Origin: Okibacterium sp. HSC-33S16
GTDB lineage: Bacteria; Actinomycetota; Actinomycetes; Actinomycetales; Microbacteriaceae
Direction of reading: 5' to 3'
Assembly: GCF_024171565.1 (NCBI RefSeq)
Contig: NZ_JALJZZ010000002.1
Span: 62,001-126,000 of the forward strand
DNA: 64,000 nucleotides
Below the pieces are notes generated by a model. The model saw nothing but the letters and a program-made list of their open reading frames with translations. It did not search any database and was not told the DNA's origin. This document shows, piece after piece, positions 50,587-59,300 of this stretch. The position numbers were made by a program, and so were the translations under genes. The stretch's first letter is position 1. Each line of letters begins with the position of its first letter.

Positions 50587-51633
50587 ATGACCACCGAGCA
50601 GACCACGCCAGGCAGCTACGTCGAACCGGGTGAGGAGTACACCCGAGACACGAACTACATCGAGGACCGGATCACCCGTGACGGTCGCGACGGCTGGCCG
50701 GTCGAGGCTGGCCGCTATCGCCTCGTCGCGGCGCGCGCCTGCCCGTGGGCCAACCGCACCGCCATCGTCCGCCGGTTGCTCGGCCTCGAGGAGGCGATCT
50801 CTTTGGGGTTACCCGGCCCCACCCACGACGCCCGCAGCTGGACCTTCGACCTTGATCCGGACGGGCTCGACCCCGTTCTCGGCATCCACTGGTTGCAGGA
50901 CGCCTACTTCCGGCGGTTCGCCGACTACCCGCGAGGCATCACCGTTCCGGCGATCGTCGACGTCTCCTCGGGCAAAGTCGTCACAAACAACTTCCCGCAG
51001 ATCACTCTGGACTTCGAAACCGAGTGGACCGAGTTTCACCGTGACGGCGCTCCCGACCTCTACCCCGAGCACCTCCGCGCCGAGATTGATCAGGTCAACG
51101 ATCTCGTCTTCCGTGACGTGAACAACGGGGTCTACCGTGCCGGATTCGCCGGCTCGCGGGAGGCATACGAGAAGGCGTACGACCGCCTGTTCGACCGGCT
51201 CGACTGGCTCAGCGACCGGCTCGAGAATCAGCGCTACCTCGTTGGCGACACGATCACCGAGGCCGACGTCCGCCTGTTCACGACGCTCGCCCGCTTCGAT
51301 GCCGTCTACCACGGTCACTTCAAGTGCAACCGCAACAAGCTCACCGAGATGCCGGTGCTCTGGGCGTACGCCCGTGACCTCTTCCAGACCCCCGGATTCG
51401 GCGACACCATCGACTTCGAGCAGATCAAGCAGCACTATTACCTCGTCCACACCGACATCAATCCCACCGGCATCGTTCCGAAGGGACCGGATGCTTCGGG
51501 CTGGCTCACTGCGCACGGTCGTGAATCGCTCGGCGGACGTCCGTTTGGTGACGGGACTCCGCCCGGACCGCCGTTGCCTGCGGAGCGCGTTCCGGAGGCT
51601 TTCGGCGCCAAAACGAACCCCTTGCACATATAA
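50587..51633 (+). CDS. Glutathionyl-hydroquinone reductase-like GST (Xi class, YqjG/ECM4 type)
   Basis: The protein has 348 residues. The thioredoxin-like part contains the catalytic Cys in AARACPWANRTAIVRRLL. The C-terminal helical domain contains VYRAGFAGSREAYEKAYDRL, LFTTLARFDAVYHGHFKCN and the final WAYARDLFQTPGF. Members reduce glutathionyl-hydroquinones. Actinobacteria use mycothiol instead of glutathione, so the actual thiol partner is likely mycothiol (inference). The start is ATG 50587. Confidence 0.92.
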   Translation: MTTEQTTPGSYVEPGEEYTRDTNYIEDRITRDGRDGWPVEAGRYRLVAARACPWANRTAIVRRLLGLEEAISLGLPGPTHDARSWTFDLDPDGLDPVLGIHWLQDAYFRRFADYPRGITVPAIVDVSSGKVVTNNFPQITLDFETEWTEFHRDGAPDLYPEHLRAEIDQVNDLVFRDVNNGVYRAGFAGSREAYEKAYDRLFDRLDWLSDRLENQRYLVGDTITEADVRLFTTLARFDAVYHGHFKCNRNKLTEMPVLWAYARDLFQTPGFGDTIDFEQIKQHYYLVHTDINPTGIVPKGPDASGWLTAHGRESLGGRPFGDGTPPGPPLPAERVPEAFGAKTNPLHI

Positions 51634-51656
51634 GTGCCGCCTGATACGTTGTCCCT

Positions 51657-52337
51657 ATGGACACCAATTCATCAGAACTGACAGAGGCAACCGGCGCCCA
51701 AATCGACGCGGTCACCCGAAAGCTGAGCCGTCGCGAAATTGACGGTGAAAACGGGCGAGTGATGACCATCTCGCAGACTTACCCCACGAGCCAGGCCGAT
51801 CTCTGGAACGCCATCACCACCGGCGACCGCATCTCGCGCTGGCTCATGCCCATCACCGGCGACTTGAAACTCGGGGGGAGCTACCAGCTCGAGGGCAACG
51901 CGGGCGGCGACATTCTCGAGTGCGCCAAGCCACATACCCTCGCCATCACCTGGGAGTACGGCGGGGACGTCAGCTGGGTCACGGCTCGCCTCACCGGCGA
52001 CGAGTCGTCGGCCACCCTCGAGGTCGAGCACTCTGCACTCGTCGACGACGCCGACTGGAAACAGTTCGGCCCCGGTGCCCTCGGCATTGGCTGGGACTCC
52101 ATGCTCCTCGGCCTCGCCCTGCACCTCTCGACCGGTGCCAGCATGGAGCCCGCCGAGGCGATGGCTTGGGTGGAGTCCGAAGATGGGATTCGCTTCATGA
52201 CCCGCAGCAGCGACGCCTGGCGCGACGCCAGCATTGCGGCAGGCGAGAAGAAGGTCGATGCCGACGCCGCGGCCGCCCGGTGCCTGGCCGCATACACCGG
52301 TGTCGGCCCGGACCCCGCCGAGGGCGTCGCCGGGTAG
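51657..52337 (+). CDS. SRPBCC/AHSA1-domain protein
   Basis: The protein has 226 residues. The START-like hydrophobic ligand-binding fold (AHSA1) is recognised from ISQTYPTSQADLWNAITTGD, RISRWLMPITGDLKLGGSYQ, and PHTLAITWEYGGDVSWVTAR. The stop overlaps the ArsR gene start by one base (TAGTG), so they form a translationally coupled pair. This pairing is very common in actinobacteria; the ligand and function are unknown. Confidence 0.9.
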   Translation: MDTNSSELTEATGAQIDAVTRKLSRREIDGENGRVMTISQTYPTSQADLWNAITTGDRISRWLMPITGDLKLGGSYQLEGNAGGDILECAKPHTLAITWEYGGDVSWVTARLTGDESSATLEVEHSALVDDADWKQFGPGALGIGWDSMLLGLALHLSTGASMEPAEAMAWVESEDGIRFMTRSSDAWRDASIAAGEKKVDADAAAARCLAAYTGVGPDPAEGVAG

Positions 52338-52660
52338 TGCACGCCTTCGATATCCTCGGCGATCCGGTGCGCCGTCGGCTACTTGAACTGCTCGCCGATG
52401 GCGAGCGACCAGCCGGTGACCTCGTCGCCCTGATCAGCGCAGAGTTCGGCATCAGCCAGCCCGCCGTCTCGCAACACCTTAAGGTGCTGCGGGAGCATGG
52501 GTTCACCACCGTGCGCGCCGATGGTCGGCGGCGCATCTACGCGATCGACGCCGAGCCGCTGCACGCCGTCGACGAGTGGCTCGAGCATTTCCGCGGCTTC
52601 TGGACGCAGCGACTGGATGCGCTGGGCACCGAGATTGCCCGCGGGCAACGACATCAATGA
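52337..52660 (+). CDS. ArsR-family winged-helix transcriptional regulator
   Basis: The protein has 107 residues. The winged helix-turn-helix reads FDILGDPVRRRLLELLADGE and ISQPAVSQHLKVLREHGFTT, then VRADGRRRIYAIDAEPLHAV. The ArsR metal-binding Cys motif is absent, so it is not a metal sensor in the usual sense; this subgroup is coupled to AHSA1 genes. The start is GTG 52337 overlapping the AHSA1 stop. The pair is followed by the long palindromic terminator at 52667-52713. Confidence 0.9.
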   Translation: MHAFDILGDPVRRRLLELLADGERPAGDLVALISAEFGISQPAVSQHLKVLREHGFTTVRADGRRRIYAIDAEPLHAVDEWLEHFRGFWTQRLDALGTEIARGQRHQ

Positions 52661-52666
52661 AAAATC

Positions 52667-52713
52667 GAAGACGGATGACGTCCCGCAATCGTGCGTGACG
52701 GCATCCGTTCTTC
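52667..52713. terminator. Long palindromic hairpin terminator with CGGATG/CATCCG arms
   Basis: The outer arms are GAAGACGGATG and CATCCGTTCTTC (one extra base on the right). The inner arms CGTCCCGCA and TGCGTGACG pair at 8 of 9 positions, around the loop ATCG. It lies between the convergent ArsR gene (stop 52660) and the zinc-ribbon gene (end 52744). Its right arm, read in reverse, matches the left arm of the 11094-11142 hairpin at most positions. Confidence 0.75.
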
Positions 52714-52743
52714 TGAGGCGGCCAATGTGGACCGAACCAGGTC

Positions 52744-53061
52744 CTAGCCGAAGAGGTCGGCGATCCAGCTTTCCTTCTTAGACTTGCGATACCCGTCGCG
52801 CTCGTCATAGCGCCGATCGTTATCGCGCCAGTCGTTGTCGCCGCGCTCACCATACTGAGGCGAGCGTGGGCGCGGGTTCTGCGAGTACTGCGGGGCGGGT
52901 GCTGCCGGCGCGCTCTTCGTGAACTCGTTCTCGGCTCGCTCAATGATCTTGTCGAGCTCGCCACGGTCGAGCCACACTCCGCGGCACTCGGGGCAGTAGT
53001 CGATTTCGACGCCGCTGCGCTCGCTCATGACGAGAGTGGCTGAATCGGTTGGGCACTTCAT
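52744..53061 (-). CDS. Zinc-ribbon (zf-TFIIB) protein
   Basis: The protein has 105 residues. The N-terminal zinc ribbon has CPTD at residues 3-6 and YCPECRGVWLDRGELDKII with the second Cys pair. It resembles the TFIIB-type zinc finger family. The C-terminal half is a low-complexity, Arg/Asp/Gly/Tyr-rich region (QYGERGDNDWRDNDRRYDER). The start at 53061 is used because GGAGG lies 6 bp upstream on the minus strand. The function of these short zinc-finger proteins is unknown. Confidence 0.85.
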   Translation of the reverse strand: MKCPTDSATLVMSERSGVEIDYCPECRGVWLDRGELDKIIERAENEFTKSAPAAPAPQYSQNPRPRSPQYGERGDNDWRDNDRRYDERDGYRKSKKESWIADLFG

Positions 53062-53202
53062 GATGTCCTCCAAGACGCGTTTGTGCCCATCCTAGGAGGG
53101 GAGTTCCGGCTCATCCTGAGAGCACCTGGTGTCCTGTGATCGCGTTTGCTGGCATCGATGCATTTCTCAGAATCGCAACGGAGGTCACCGTAGGCTCGAG
53201 GC

Positions 53203-53559
53203 ATGCTCCGTCGAATCGTCCCGCTCGTCGCCCTGCCGTTTTTCGTTGTGCTTGCGGGGTGCAGTGCCGTTGGTGATGCCGCTTCCGACATTGCGGGGCA
53301 AGCTGCGTCTTCGGCCGGAGAGGCCGCCGCACGTGAGCTGCAGAACCAGATCTGCACCACGATTGACGACGGTCGGGTCAGCGATCAGGACCGCGACGTT
53401 CTTGTAGGTCTTCTCTCCGCGGCCGAGGCGGCTGGGATCGCTACCGACATTCTGACTCCACTCACCACCATCACCGGTGGGGGCGACCAGGTTCCGAGCG
53501 AGGCGGTTAATGATCTCTTCGAGGCGTGCGGTGTTGGAGCGACTCCAGCGCCTAACTAG
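53203..53559 (+). CDS. Small lipoprotein of unknown function
   Basis: The protein has 118 residues. The signal peptide MLRRIVPLVALPFFVVLAGC ends in a lipobox (LAGC, Cys20). The mature region is Ala-rich with two Cys (NQICTTIDD and FEACGVG). No known domain is recognised. The last 8 bp overlap the 3' end of the convergent glutathione peroxidase gene. It would be anchored on the outer face of the cytoplasmic membrane. Confidence 0.82.
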   Translation: MLRRIVPLVALPFFVVLAGCSAVGDAASDIAGQAASSAGEAAARELQNQICTTIDDGRVSDQDRDVLVGLLSAAEAAGIATDILTPLTTITGGGDQVPSEAVNDLFEACGVGATPAPN

Positions 53560-54052
53560 CCGATGAGGCCGCTGGCGCCAGTGAATCCTCGATCACCGAG
53601 ATAATCTCGGGAGCGTCGGGAACCGTCGTCGGTCGAAAGCGGTGCACGGTGTCATCGGGAGTGATGACGAACTTCTCAAAGTTCCACTTCACCTTGCCGG
53701 CCTTGCCGTTTGCATCAGGAGTCTTCGTCAGCTCCTCGTAGAGCGGGTGAGCGCCCTTGCCGTTCACCTTAGTCTTCTCGAACAGGGGGAAGGTGACGCC
53801 GTGGTTAATGCGGCACGCCTCTTCGAGTGCCTCGCCGTCGCCGGGCTCTTGGAAGAACTGGTTGCTCGGGAATCCCAGGACGATGAAGCCGCGGTCCCGG
53901 TACTTCTGGTACATCGCCTCGAGGGTGTCGTACTGCGGCGCAAGGCCGCACTTCGAGGCGACGTTGACGACGAGAACCACCTTGTCGGCGTGCTCTGCCA
54001 GGGTCGTGGTGGCGCCGGAGATCGTGGTGAGAGGAATATCGCGGATGCTCAT
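53552..54052 (-). CDS. Glutathione peroxidase family protein
   Basis: The protein has 166 residues and a thioredoxin-fold peroxidase. The active-site Cys lies in NVASKCGLAPQYDTLEAMYQ. The Gln residue follows in LGFPSNQFFQEPGDGEALEE and the Trp in KVKWNFEKFVI, giving the Cys-Gln-Trp triad. It is a Cys-type enzyme (no selenocysteine) that probably uses thioredoxin. The start at 54052 (MSIRDIPLTTISG) is chosen from a longer open frame. It is divergent from the flavodoxin gene across 227 bp. Confidence 0.9.
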   Translation of the reverse strand: MSIRDIPLTTISGATTTLAEHADKVVLVVNVASKCGLAPQYDTLEAMYQKYRDRGFIVLGFPSNQFFQEPGDGEALEEACRINHGVTFPLFEKTKVNGKGAHPLYEELTKTPDANGKAGKVKWNFEKFVITPDDTVHRFRPTTVPDAPEIISVIEDSLAPAASSAS

Positions 54053-54279
54053 GGCTTGAGAGTACGACCGGAGGCTGGAGGTTGGCTGCGTCTTCTTGCA
54101 GTTCCTGCATGTTTGGTTGCATGGGTATGTGGGAGGTGCACGCCGGGGCTCCCGCCGATGCGTCATAGGGTGCTCAGAGCTGGGGCACTGCCGATTCTTG
54201 GATTCCTTGACATCGACGAGCCGCCGCGCAGACTTGCAGAAGGGCTGAGGGAACACCTCTCACTGACAAAGGAAATACC

Positions 54280-54783
54280 GTGCGCGCACTTGTGGTCTAC
54301 GAATCCCTCTGGGGCAACACGGGACAGGTTGCCCGGGCAATTGCGGACAGGCTGGGATCGACAGCGACGGTCGACGTGGTGGATTCCGATGCAGCACCGG
54401 CAACCGTCGACGGGTACGACCTCGTTGTTGTTGGCGGACCGACGCACGCCTTCTCCATGACGCGCCCCGCAACCCGTGCCGAGGCTGTCACCAAACACGC
54501 GGCACCCCACCAGCCCGCCCGCGGAATCCGGGAGTGGCTTGATCAACTGGAGCGGCCCAGCACGCCGATTGCCGCCATCGCCTTCGACACCCGCGTGGAC
54601 TCGCCGAGGTTGCCCGGCTCGGCGGCGAAAGCGATGAGACATGAACTGCGATCGCTCGGTTTTGAGACGATGGTAAAGCAGGAGACCTTTCGGGTGCATG
54701 GTTACGAAGGGCCACTCTTGGACGGTGAACTGGCCCGCGCTGCAGGGTGGGTGGACGCGGTCGTGTCGACGGTAGCCCGCTGA
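54280..54783 (+). CDS. Flavodoxin-family protein
   Basis: The protein has 167 residues. The FMN phosphate-binding loop is present at the start (VVYESLWGNTGQVARAIADR), with VDGYDLVVVGGPTHAFSMTR for the ring-binding loop. It is an electron carrier or flavoprotein of unknown partner. The start is GTG 54280. The upstream purine stretch ACAAAGGAAAT fits a ribosome site. It is a single gene, preceding the alpha/beta hydrolase by 54 bp. Confidence 0.88.
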   Translation: MRALVVYESLWGNTGQVARAIADRLGSTATVDVVDSDAAPATVDGYDLVVVGGPTHAFSMTRPATRAEAVTKHAAPHQPARGIREWLDQLERPSTPIAAIAFDTRVDSPRLPGSAAKAMRHELRSLGFETMVKQETFRVHGYEGPLLDGELARAAGWVDAVVSTVAR

Positions 54784-54837
54784 CGCCCCTCGAGCCGAGG
54801 AGGTTCGCGCGCCTCAGGCGAATCTAGGATGAGGAGC

Positions 54838-55560
54838 ATGCCCGCTCCCGTCATCTTCGTCCACGGTCTCCGCACATCGGCGACACTCTGGCGGCACCAG
54901 GTCGAGGAGCTCACCGCACACGGCATTCCGGCCATCGCGATTGACCTGCCCGGCCATGGCACGCGCATCGGCGAACGTTTCACCCTCGAGGCGGCGCTGC
55001 AATCGATCGATGATGCAGTGTCGGCCGCCGAGGCATCCGGAAATCAGCCCTATCTCGTGGGGTTTTCGCTCGGCGGCTATCTCGCCATCGAATGGGTCGC
55101 GCGAAACCCGGGGAGGGTCGCCGGACTGCTCGCCGCCGCGTGCGCGACCGTGCCGCATCCGATCGTGATGCACACCTGGCGCGCTCTGGCGAAGGGGATC
55201 CACGCGTTCCCGGACCGGGGGCGCGCCCTGAACGACTTCACCGTGCGACTGTTTGTGCCGCAGCCCGGCGCCACCGACGTGATTTCGGGTGGTGTCGCGC
55301 TCGAGGTGATGGACGACGTGCTGCTCTCGTTGCTGACACTGCGCCCGGTCGAACGCCTCGCCGAGATTGACGTTCCCGTGCTCTTCGTCAACGGTCGGTT
55401 CGACCACGTGCGCGCACACGCTCGCCGTTACCTCGCGGCAACTCGAAACGCTCGTCTGGTGACGGTGCCGGGCGCGAGTCACATGGTCAGTGTCGTGCGT
55501 CCGGCCGAGTTCACGGCAGCGCTGCTCGACGGCTACCGGGAGGCAACCGCCTCGGTCTGA
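54838..55560 (+). CDS. Alpha/beta-fold hydrolase
   Basis: The protein has 240 residues. The oxyanion loop HGLRTSATLW, nucleophile elbow GFSLGGYLA (Ser), acid in VNGRFDHVRAHAR (Asp) and base in GASHMVSVV (His) complete the catalytic triad. The length and motifs fit an esterase, lipase or peptidase of broad type. ATG 54838 (MPAPVIFVHGLRTSATLWRH) is used; an in-frame codon three positions upstream is possible. It is convergent with the SDR gene, with stops 11 bp apart. Confidence 0.9.
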   Translation: MPAPVIFVHGLRTSATLWRHQVEELTAHGIPAIAIDLPGHGTRIGERFTLEAALQSIDDAVSAAEASGNQPYLVGFSLGGYLAIEWVARNPGRVAGLLAAACATVPHPIVMHTWRALAKGIHAFPDRGRALNDFTVRLFVPQPGATDVISGGVALEVMDDVLLSLLTLRPVERLAEIDVPVLFVNGRFDHVRAHARRYLAATRNARLVTVPGASHMVSVVRPAEFTAALLDGYREATASV

Positions 55561-55571
55561 GAGATGATCGG

Positions 55572-56375
55572 CTACCGCGCCGACCAGCCGCCGTCCATCG
55601 TGTAGCTCGCGCCGGTCACCATTGCGGCGTCGGGTGACGCCAGCCAGCCGATCAGCGACGCAACCTCGGCCGGCTCCACCAGGCGTTTGATCGCGCTCTC
55701 GGTGAGCATGATCTTCGACAGCACCTCGTCCTCCGGGATGCCGTGCACCACGGCCTGATCCGCAATCTGTTTCTCGACCAGGGGAGTGCGCACATAACCC
55801 GGGTTGACGCAGTTACTCGTCACCCCGTGCTCGCCGCCCTCAAGGGCCGTGACCTTGGAGAGCCCTTCGAGCCCGTGTTTCGCGGTCACGTAGGCACTCT
55901 TGAATGGCGACGCCCGCAGCCCGTGCACACTCGACACGTTGATGATCCGGCCGAACCCCTGTGCGTACATGCTCGGAAGTGCTGCCCGGATGAGGAGGAA
56001 CGGCACCTCGAGCATGAGCGTCAGGATGCGGCGGAAGTCCGCCGGGTCGAATTCCTCGATCGGGCTCACCTTCTGGATGCCCGCGTTGTTCACAAGGATG
56101 TCGATTCCGTCGAGTGCTGGAGCGAGCGCGGCATCCGAGACGGCACTCGGGTCCAGAAAGTCGACCACCCAGCTGGAGCCGGAGATCTCCTTGCTCAGCT
56201 GCTCGGCGGCGTCGCGGTCGCGGTCGGCGATCACGACGTGAGCACCGCGGTCCGCCAGCGTTCGAGCGACAGCTGCGCCGATCCCGCTGGCGCCGCCGGT
56301 GACGAGCGCCCGTTTGCCGGCGAGCGGCCGGGGGAACGACACCGTATCGGGCGCGGGGTTGGGAATGTCGGTCAT
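55572..56375 (-). CDS. 3-hydroxybutyrate dehydrogenase-like SDR
   Basis: The protein has 267 residues. The SDR motifs are TGGASGIGAAVARTLADRGA (cofactor loop), NNAGIQK, ISNSSV-like INVSSVHG (Ser), and YVTAKHG (Tyr and Lys). NPGYVRTPLVEKQIADQA and the final MVTGASYTMDGGWSA match the 3-hydroxybutyrate dehydrogenase group, which oxidises 3-hydroxybutyrate to acetoacetate with NAD. ATG 56375 has GAAGGA upstream. It lies 85 bp downstream of the MHS transporter on the same strand, likely an operon importing and oxidising a short hydroxy acid. Confidence 0.85.
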   Translation of the reverse strand: MTDIPNPAPDTVSFPRPLAGKRALVTGGASGIGAAVARTLADRGAHVVIADRDRDAAEQLSKEISGSSWVVDFLDPSAVSDAALAPALDGIDILVNNAGIQKVSPIEEFDPADFRRILTLMLEVPFLLIRAALPSMYAQGFGRIINVSSVHGLRASPFKSAYVTAKHGLEGLSKVTALEGGEHGVTSNCVNPGYVRTPLVEKQIADQAVVHGIPEDEVLSKIMLTESAIKRLVEPAEVASLIGWLASPDAAMVTGASYTMDGGWSAR

Positions 56376-56460
56376 CGAGAGTCCTTCACGAAGTTCAATT
56401 GCGGATGCTTCGGGCACGTTCCGGTCGGCGCTGAGGTCGTCGATCGGAAACGCGCCCGTC

Positions 56461-57852
56461 CTACTTCTCGGTGGGCACGGTCACCGGTTCGAGACCGTGC
56501 TTGCGAGCGTCCTCGGCGTCGACCTCGAACAGTGAAGCTCCACGGGTTTCCTTGAGTGTGATCACGGCCACAGCCGTGATGGCGCAGGCGATAATGAGGT
56601 AGATCGCCACGGGTACCCACGACTCGAAGCGCTGAAGCAGGGCCGTTGCGATGATGGGGGCGAGCGATCCCGCGAGGATCGAGGTGACCTGGTAACCGAG
56701 GGAGACACCCGAGTAACGCATCCGGGTTGGGAACATCTCGGCCATGATTGCGGGCTGGCCAGCGTACATCAGGGCATGGAAGCAGAGTCCGATAGTGATG
56801 GCAGCAACGATGAGCACCGGGTTGAGGGTGTCAAACATCGGGAATGCGAAGAACGCCCAGGTTGCGCCGAGGATCGCTCCGGCGAGGTAGACCGGCTTGC
56901 GGCCGAAACGGTCCGAGAGGCGACCCACCTGCGGGATGACGAGGAAGTGCACGACGTGCGCGATGAGGAGGGCGAGCAAAAGCTGGCTGGTGTCGTACTG
57001 GTGCACGGTGACCAGATAGACAATTGAGAAGCTGACGATGATGTAGTACAGGATGTTCTCGGCGAAGCGGAGGCCCATGGCGCTGAGCACACCGCGCGGG
57101 TACTTCCTGACGACCTCGCCGACGCCGTAGCTGATGGCCTTCTCCGCCTCAACCTGGGCGCGAGCCTCGAGGAAGATCGGTGCTTCGGAGACGTGCGTGC
57201 GGATGTAGTAGCCAATGACAACGATCACGGCGGAGAGCCAGAACGCGATACGCCAGCCCCAGCTCATGAACTGGTCTTCCGGCAGGATCCATGAGGTGGT
57301 GAGGAGCACGAGGGTGGCGAGGAGGTTTCCGACCGGAACAGCGGCTTGAGGCCAGCTGGACCAGAATCCCCGGGACTTGTTGGGGCTGTGCTCGGCAACG
57401 AGCAGGACGGCTCCGCCCCACTCGCCGCCGACGGCGAAGCCCTGAATGAAGCGCAGGATCACGAGGAGCGCCGGTGCCCAATACCCGATGGAGTCGAACC
57501 CGGGGAGGCAACCCATCAGGAACGTGGCGACACCGACGAGAATGATCGTCACCTGCAGGGTGTGTTTGCGGCCCAGTTTGTCGCCGATCTGGCCGAAGAC
57601 GATCCCGCCAAGCGGGCGAGCGATGAAACCAACGGCGTAGGTCAGGAAGGCAGCAATGATGCCGTCCAGCTGGCTACCAGCGTTCGGAAAGAAGAACGCG
57701 CCAAACACCAGGCTCGCCGCGGTGGCGTAAAGGAAGAATTCGTACCACTCGACGACGGTGCCGACCATGGATGCGGCGACGATCTTTTTCAGCCCGGACT
57801 TCTCGGTGGGCTCGCCTCTCCGTGTGGAAACGGCTGGGCTGGGAACACTCAT
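56461..57852 (-). CDS. MFS transporter, metabolite:H+ symporter (MHS) family
   Basis: The protein has 463 residues and 12 hydrophobic segments. The MHS hallmarks are ASMVGTVVEWYEFFLYATAA, IARPLGGIVFGQIGDKLGRK in the TM2-TM3 loop, and GGEWGGAVLLVAEHSPNKSR. It belongs with ProP/KgtP/ShiA-type importers of organic acids and osmolytes. ATG 57852 has AAAGGAG upstream. It is followed by the hydroxybutyrate dehydrogenase-like gene and is divergent from a LysR-type regulator, which probably controls it. Confidence 0.92.
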   Translation of the reverse strand: MSVPSPAVSTRRGEPTEKSGLKKIVAASMVGTVVEWYEFFLYATAASLVFGAFFFPNAGSQLDGIIAAFLTYAVGFIARPLGGIVFGQIGDKLGRKHTLQVTIILVGVATFLMGCLPGFDSIGYWAPALLVILRFIQGFAVGGEWGGAVLLVAEHSPNKSRGFWSSWPQAAVPVGNLLATLVLLTTSWILPEDQFMSWGWRIAFWLSAVIVVIGYYIRTHVSEAPIFLEARAQVEAEKAISYGVGEVVRKYPRGVLSAMGLRFAENILYYIIVSFSIVYLVTVHQYDTSQLLLALLIAHVVHFLVIPQVGRLSDRFGRKPVYLAGAILGATWAFFAFPMFDTLNPVLIVAAITIGLCFHALMYAGQPAIMAEMFPTRMRYSGVSLGYQVTSILAGSLAPIIATALLQRFESWVPVAIYLIIACAITAVAVITLKETRGASLFEVDAEDARKHGLEPVTVPTEK

Positions 57853-57979
57853 TGTCTTCTCCTTTGTGTCTGCACTGACACGAACGGTTCCGGCGCGCCG
57901 CATCCGGGGAGGAGCGCGGCTGTATCGAGTATTCGCGCTGGTTCAGGCGGTCACAATGACCAAGTCAACACACCGCGTG

Positions 57980-57991
57980 TGCATAATTGCA
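57980..57991 (+). promoter_or_regulatory. -10-like palindrome just upstream of the LysR gene
   Basis: TGCATAATTGCA (57980-57991) has TGCA arms around TAAT and contains CATAAT as a likely -10 box, only 4 bp before ATG 57995. The transcript would be nearly leaderless. The site may also be a LysR autoregulatory box. No strong -35 is seen. Confidence 0.4.
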
Positions 57992-57994
57992 GAC

Positions 57995-58915
57995 ATGGCC
58001 GCCTCTCCACCACCGACACGCACGCCGAACCCCGACGACCTGCTTGTCCTGCTGGCGGTCGCCCGGACCGGTCGCTTCACCACCGCGGCGGATGACCTGG
58101 GCATCAACCACACCACTATTTCGCGTCGCATCGCCGCGCTGGAGCGCGATCTCGGCGGTCGTGTGCTGTCACGAACGGCAGGGGGCTGGGAGCTGACGGA
58201 GCTGGGAACACAGGTCTTCGCCGCCGCTGAACGGGTCGAAGCCGCCGTCGCAGCGTTGGCGGAACCGAGCGGGACTCCCGCCGGGCTGTCCGGTGTTGTG
58301 CGGATGTCGGCGACCGACGGATTCAGCGCATACATCGCCGTTCCCGCGATCGCCGAGTTGCAGCGCCGCCATCCCAAACTCAACGTCGAAATCATCACGG
58401 TGACGCGTCCCGCTCTGCAAAACCGCTCAGGACTCGACATTGAGGTAGTGGTCGGAGAGCCGCACGCGCACCGGGCTGAAGCGATTCGGCTGGGGTCGTA
58501 CATTCTCGGGATGTACGCCTCCCAGGCGTGGCTCGAGGAGCATGGCACGCCCGCGTCCCCTGCCGCGTTAATGGAGCATCCGCTCGTCTATTTTGTCGAT
58601 TCGATGCTGCAGGTTGACGCTCTCGACATGCCGAGACGGCTGGTGCCGGGGATGAGGGACGCGCTCACGTCGACCAATGTTTTTGTGCACGTCGAAGCCA
58701 CCCGGGCAGGCGCTGGAGTGGGATTTCTGCCGTGCTTCATGGCCGACCAGCACGACGACCTTGTGCGGTTGCTGCCCGAGCACTTCCGTGAGGAACTACC
58801 GTATTGGATGGTGTTGAGGCCCGATTCACTTCGACAGCCCGCCGTTGCCGCCGTCGCCGATGCGCTTCGTGCGCGAGCCGCCGCGTTCAAACCGCAACTG
58901 ATGGGTGCGGACTAG
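57995..58915 (+). CDS. LysR-family transcriptional regulator
   Basis: The protein has 306 residues. The winged HTH contains DDLLVLLAVARTGRFTTAAD, LGINHTTISRRIAALERDLG and GRVLSRTAGGWELTELG, followed by the substrate-binding domain. ATG 57995 (MAASPPPTRTPNPDDLLVLL) is chosen. The frame is open far upstream through the divergent transporter gene, which is a shadow. It is divergent from the MHS/SDR operon across 142 bp, the classic layout for a LysR activator and its targets. Confidence 0.92.
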   Translation: MAASPPPTRTPNPDDLLVLLAVARTGRFTTAADDLGINHTTISRRIAALERDLGGRVLSRTAGGWELTELGTQVFAAAERVEAAVAALAEPSGTPAGLSGVVRMSATDGFSAYIAVPAIAELQRRHPKLNVEIITVTRPALQNRSGLDIEVVVGEPHAHRAEAIRLGSYILGMYASQAWLEEHGTPASPAALMEHPLVYFVDSMLQVDALDMPRRLVPGMRDALTSTNVFVHVEATRAGAGVGFLPCFMADQHDDLVRLLPEHFREELPYWMVLRPDSLRQPAVAAVADALRARAAAFKPQLMGAD

Positions 58916-58958
58916 GTCGCTGACTTGCTACGGTGACAGCCAACGAAGAGGAGTGACC

Positions 58959-59249
58959 ATGTCCTTTCAGGCATACCTCGACACCATTGAGGACAAGACC
59001 GGGCTTACGCCGCGCCAGCTCGTCGAGATTGCTCACAGCAAGGGTTTCGAGGGTGAGTCCGTCAAAGCAGGCGAGATTCTCGAGTGGTTGGGAACGGACT
59101 ACGGGCTGGGCAGGGGCCACGGCATGGCGCTCGTGCACGTCATTAAGAAGGGTTCGCAGATCGACGCGAAGTTCGTTGGGACGACCGGAACCCATCGCGA
59201 CGAGTCGGACATGCTCTGGCTCGACGGCAAGGCGACCAAGCCCGCGTAA
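58959..59249 (+). CDS. DUF4287 domain protein
   Basis: The protein has 96 residues: MSFQAYLDTIEDKTGLTPRQ, then AHSKGFEGESVKAGEILEWL and GRGHGMALVHVIKKGSQID. This is the DUF4287 pattern, small proteins in actinobacteria of unknown function. GAAGAGGAG precedes ATG 58959. It may be cotranscribed with the LysR gene 43 bp upstream, but nothing links them functionally. Confidence 0.85.
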   Translation: MSFQAYLDTIEDKTGLTPRQLVEIAHSKGFEGESVKAGEILEWLGTDYGLGRGHGMALVHVIKKGSQIDAKFVGTTGTHRDESDMLWLDGKATKPA

Positions 59250-59300
59250 ACCGCGTTGCCGCGGCTCTCAGCGGGTCGTCCTAATTCAGGGGAGCTGCGC

